Assembly (NCBI GenBank): GCA_036509215.1
Contig: DATCGA010000317.1
Location: 1 to 7,474 of the forward strand
DNA from: Trebonia sp036509215
GTDB taxonomy: Bacteria > Actinomycetota > Actinomycetes > Streptosporangiales > Streptosporangiaceae
Direction: 5' to 3'
DNA: 7,474 nt
A program made the position numbers and the translations under genes. The notes under the pieces are model-generated. The model did not search any database. It worked only from the letters and a program-made list of their open reading frames with translations, and was not told the origin of the DNA. Every line of letters begins with the position of its first letter. Within the stretch, counting starts at the first letter, position 1. Of this stretch, positions 5,700-7,474 are shown piece after piece.

Positions 5700-5717
5700 C
5701 GGGCCCGGCGCGCACCG

Positions 5718-6428
5718 TCAGGTCAGCGAGAGCTGGTGGAGCCGCTCAGACGGGATGTCGAGGTCCTCGCGGCGAAGCTGGCGCGGCGGTGCCGCCTCGG
5801 CCGTGACCGTGATCGCGGTAATCCGGTCGGTGCGAAAGGCGCGCAGCCCGTCGCGCAGCCGGCACCAGGCCATCAGGTACCAGTGGGCGGCGGGCGAGCC
5901 GACGTAGCCGAGCGGCTCGATCTCCCGCTCGGTGACGACCCCGGCGCGGTCTGCGTAGCCGATCCGCAGCACCCGCCGGGGCTGCAGCGCGTCGGCGACC
6001 AGTCGCGGCATCGGGGCCGGCGGCGGCGCCGTGCCGGGCTTGCCGAGCAGGTGGACGCGCTCGGCCAGCTCCTGGGCGGCGGCCGCGTCCCCGGCCTGCA
6101 TCGCCGTCACCAGCTTGCGCAGCGCCGTTCCGGCGTCGGACCGGAACGGGGTGCCGTCCAGCTGCCGCAGCGCGATCGCCAGCGCGACCGCCTCGCCCGG
6201 CGTCAGGTTGACCGGCGGCAGCGTGCGCGCCTTGTCCAGGCAGTAGCCGCCGGTCCGGCCGGGCTCGGCCCAGATCGGCACCCCCGACTGCTGCAGCGCG
6301 CTGATGTCGCGCTCGACCGTCCGCGCGCTGACCTCGAACCGCTCCGCCAGCCAGCGCGCGCTCCGCGGCCGCGGAGCGACCGCCCGCAGCTCCTCGACGA
6401 TGGCGTACAGCCGATCCGTCCGGTTCAC
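5718..6428 (-). CDS. YafY-type HTH-WYL transcriptional regulator
   Basis: A 236-residue regulator with an N-terminal winged helix-turn-helix (about residues 3-60: NRTDRLYAIVEELRA, RWLAERFEVSARTVERDISAL, GVPIWAEPGRTGGY) and a C-terminal WYL domain. The domain shows the literal W-Y-L at 183-185 in HWYLMAWCRLR and the RAFRTDRI motif at about 196-203. WYL domains bind small ligands or nucleic acid fragments and couple them to DNA binding in the cytoplasm. The GTG at 6428 is chosen because homologues usually start near this R-T-D-R-L-Y-x-I segment. A longer in-frame ATG at 6518 would add 30 non-conserved residues and almost reach the divergent gene. The Shine-Dalgarno is weak (GGCGGC). It is transcribed away from the alpha/beta hydrolase gene across a 95-bp gap, so that gene is the obvious candidate target, together with autoregulation. 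Both are inferred. Confidence 0.92.
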   Translation of the reverse strand: MNRTDRLYAIVEELRAVAPRPRSARWLAERFEVSARTVERDISALQQSGVPIWAEPGRTGGYCLDKARTLPPVNLTPGEAVALAIALRQLDGTPFRSDAGTALRKLVTAMQAGDAAAAQELAERVHLLGKPGTAPPPAPMPRLVADALQPRRVLRIGYADRAGVVTEREIEPLGYVGSPAAHWYLMAWCRLRDGLRAFRTDRITAITVTAEAAPPRQLRREDLDIPSERLHQLSLT

Positions 6429-6523
6429 GCCGCCAACGTAGCAACCGGGTACGACATTCCGCCCGCCGCCTGACGCTACTGTCGCATGAGGCAATCCGGG
6501 CGCACCCGAGGAGGACACCGGTC
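6429..6523. promoter_or_regulatory. divergent spacer between the WYL regulator and the hydrolase
   Basis: This 95-bp gap must hold the promoters of both divergent genes and any WYL operator. An imperfect dyad is visible around 6469-6492 (CCTGACGC ... GCATGAGG), and CGACA/TGTCG arms lie at about 6452 and 6480. Neither is strong. No convincing -35/-10 pair could be assigned on either strand. Confidence 0.35.
6508..6514 (+). promoter_or_regulatory. strong ribosome binding site of the alpha/beta hydrolase
   Basis: GAGGAGG lies nine bases before the ATG at 6524 and fixes that start. It is the best Shine-Dalgarno sequence in the window. Confidence 0.75.
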
Positions 6524-7474
6524 ATGGCATACGACGTTGCAGGCGACATCCGCCTCGACCCGAGGGTCAAGGCGTTCCTGGCCTACCTTGGCCCGGCCGA
6601 GCCCGATGGCGACGTCGACAGCCGGGAAACCCTGCTCGCCGAGGCTAACTCCGAGGAAGCCCGCGCAGGCGCGGCGGCGTTCAACCAGCTGCTTGAGCAG
6701 TTCGACCCCGAGCAGGCGGCGCCCCCGGCCGGCCTGCGCACCCACACCGAGAAGGTCATCTCGCAGCCGGACGGCAACACCATCAACCTCCAGGTGATCC
6801 GCCCGGACAATGACGAGGCGCTGCCCTGCGTCTACTACATCCACGGCGGCGGGATGGGGTACCTGTCCTGCTTCGACGCGATGTTCCAGGGCTGGGGCAA
6901 GCTGATCGCCGCCAACGGCGTCGCCGTCGTCATGGTCGACTTCCGCAACGCCGTCGTCCCGTCCTCGGTACCGGAGGTGGCGCCGTTCCCGGCCGGTCTG
7001 AACGACTGCGTGTCCGGCCTGAAGTGGGTCATCGCCAACGCCGCCCGGCTCGCGATCGACGCCGGCCAGGTGATCGTGGCGGGCGAGAGCGACGGCGGGA
7101 ACCTGACCCCCGCGACCGGGCTGAAGCTCAAGCGGGACGGCGAACTCGGCCTGATCAGCGGCCTGTACGCGATGGCCCCGTTCATCAAGGGGGAGTGGCC
7201 GACGGCGGACTGCCCGTCCTCGACCGAGAACAACGGCATCTTCATGGACGTGCACACCAACCGGGGCCGGTCGGCTACGGCATCGACGCCTTCACCGACC
7301 GCAACCCGCTGGCCTGGCCCTCGTTCGCGACGACGGCCGACGTCGAGGGCTTCCCGCCCACCGTCATCAGCGTCAACGAATGCGACCCGCTGCGCGACGA
7401 GGGCGTCAACTTCTACCGGCTGCTGCTCGCGGCCGGCGTCCCGGCCCGCTGCCGCCAGGTCATGGGCACCATGC
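6524..7474 (+). CDS. alpha/beta hydrolase (hormone-sensitive lipase type), frameshifted and cut by window end
   Basis: From the ATG at 6524 an alpha/beta hydrolase reads cleanly for 248 codons. The oxyanion-hole motif is HGGG (107-110, YIHGGGMGYL) and the nucleophile elbow is GESDGGN with Ser189, which places it in the HSL / bacterial family IV esterases acting on short acyl esters in the cytoplasm. After FMDVHTNRG (codon 248, ending at 7267) the family sequence continues only in the frame beginning at 7270: VGYGIDAFTDRNPLAWPSF, then SVNECDPLRDEG with the likely catalytic Asp, up to CRQVMGTM at the edge. One base appears to be missing in the GGGGCCGG stretch at 7263-7270. The original frame stays open to the window end but encodes an Arg/Ser/Pro-rich nonsense sequence. 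The catalytic His lies beyond the window. The gene is either a recent pseudogene or a sequencing error. It is divergent from the WYL regulator, its probable controller. Confidence 0.85.
   Translation, partial: MAYDVAGDIRLDPRVKAFLAYLGPAEPDGDVDSRETLLAEANSEEARAGAAAFNQLLEQFDPEQAAPPAGLRTHTEKVISQPDGNTINLQVIRPDNDEALPCVYYIHGGGMGYLSCFDAMFQGWGKLIAANGVAVVMVDFRNAVVPSSVPEVAPFPAGLNDCVSGLKWVIANAARLAIDAGQVIVAGESDGGNLTPATGLKLKRDGELGLISGLYAMAPFIKGEWPTADCPSSTENNGIFMDVHTNRGRSATASTPSPTATRWPGPRSRRRPTSRASRPPSSASTNATRCATRASTSTGCCSRPASRPAAARSWAPC
7263..7272 (+). other. apparent -1 frameshift site in the hydrolase gene
   Basis: The last in-frame family-like codon is GGC at 7265-7267, and the next family-like codon is GTC at 7270-7272, so two bases lie between them where a multiple of three is expected. 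One added base in this G/C run (for example GGC-CCG-GTC) restores N-R-G-P-V-G-Y-G, a natural sequence for the family. Confidence 0.8.

Noticed and set aside
5277..6473. A 398-codon plus-strand frame across the VOC gene, the convergent spacer and the WYL gene
   Set aside because: An Arg/Pro/Gln-rich shadow running opposite a clear HTH-WYL protein and out of frame with the VOC protein.
6476..7255. A 259-codon minus-strand frame opposite the alpha/beta hydrolase
   Set aside because: No recognisable motif; the plus strand encodes HGGG and GESDG at conserved spacing.
7255..7275. Programmed ribosomal frameshifting in the hydrolase
   Set aside because: There is no slippery heptamer, nearby stop or downstream pseudoknot that I can see, and the family is not known to use recoding; a lost base is simpler.

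Overview
The window looks like chromosome of a high-GC actinomycete (soil Streptosporangiales or Streptomyces-like). Supporting signs are very GC-rich DNA with G/C at almost every third codon position, frequent GTG starts, large families typical of soil actinomycetes (TetR/DHA2 efflux pair, WYL regulator, serine hydrolases) and long spurious antisense ORFs. The genus cannot be named from the sequence. There is no rRNA, tRNA, CRISPR array, transposase or phage gene.

Layout. (1) Positions 1-1197, minus strand: an APH-fold small-molecule kinase whose stop overlaps by 4 bp the GTG start of a class-III aminotransferase-like gene. Only the first 45 codons of the latter are in the window. A kinase paired with a class-III PLP enzyme resembles the arrangement that phosphorylates an amino-alcohol and then removes the phosphate by PLP chemistry. 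(2) Positions 1198-1300: a divergent promoter region containing the most AT-rich DNA of the window. (3) Positions 1301-3729, plus strand: a TetR-family repressor translationally overlapped (TGATG) with a 14-TM DHA2/EmrB-QacA type drug exporter, a classic self-regulated efflux operon. (4) Positions 3730-3855: a spacer with a 19-bp-stem hairpin. (5) Positions 3856-5100, plus strand: a family VIII esterase / class C beta-lactamase-like serine hydrolase (SMTK, Tyr, WGG). (6) Positions 5101-5190: a small hairpin, then a perfect 13-bp inverted repeat just before the ribosome binding site of (7) a small VOC (glyoxalase/bleomycin-resistance fold) protein at 5191-5559. (8) Positions 5560-5717: a convergent spacer packed with two hairpins, a 14-bp tandem repeat and repeats of the motif CGAACGGACC that also forms the hairpin of region 4. 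(9) Positions 5718-6428, minus strand: a YafY-type HTH-WYL regulator. (10) Positions 6524-7474, plus strand and divergent from it: a hormone-sensitive-lipase-type alpha/beta hydrolase (HGGG, GESDG) that changes reading frame by one base near 7268 and runs off the window end.

Functionally this is an accessory block of detoxification and small-molecule turnover genes with local regulators. The TetR protein probably senses a compound exported by the DHA2 pump. The WYL protein may control the divergent hydrolase. The kinase and PLP enzyme probably act in sequence on one amino-alcohol substrate. I did not find convincing evidence of a wholly new system. The best leads are the split kinase/PLP-enzyme pair, the frameshift in the hydrolase, the 13-bp inverted repeat ahead of the VOC gene and the dispersed CGAACGGACC hairpin repeat.
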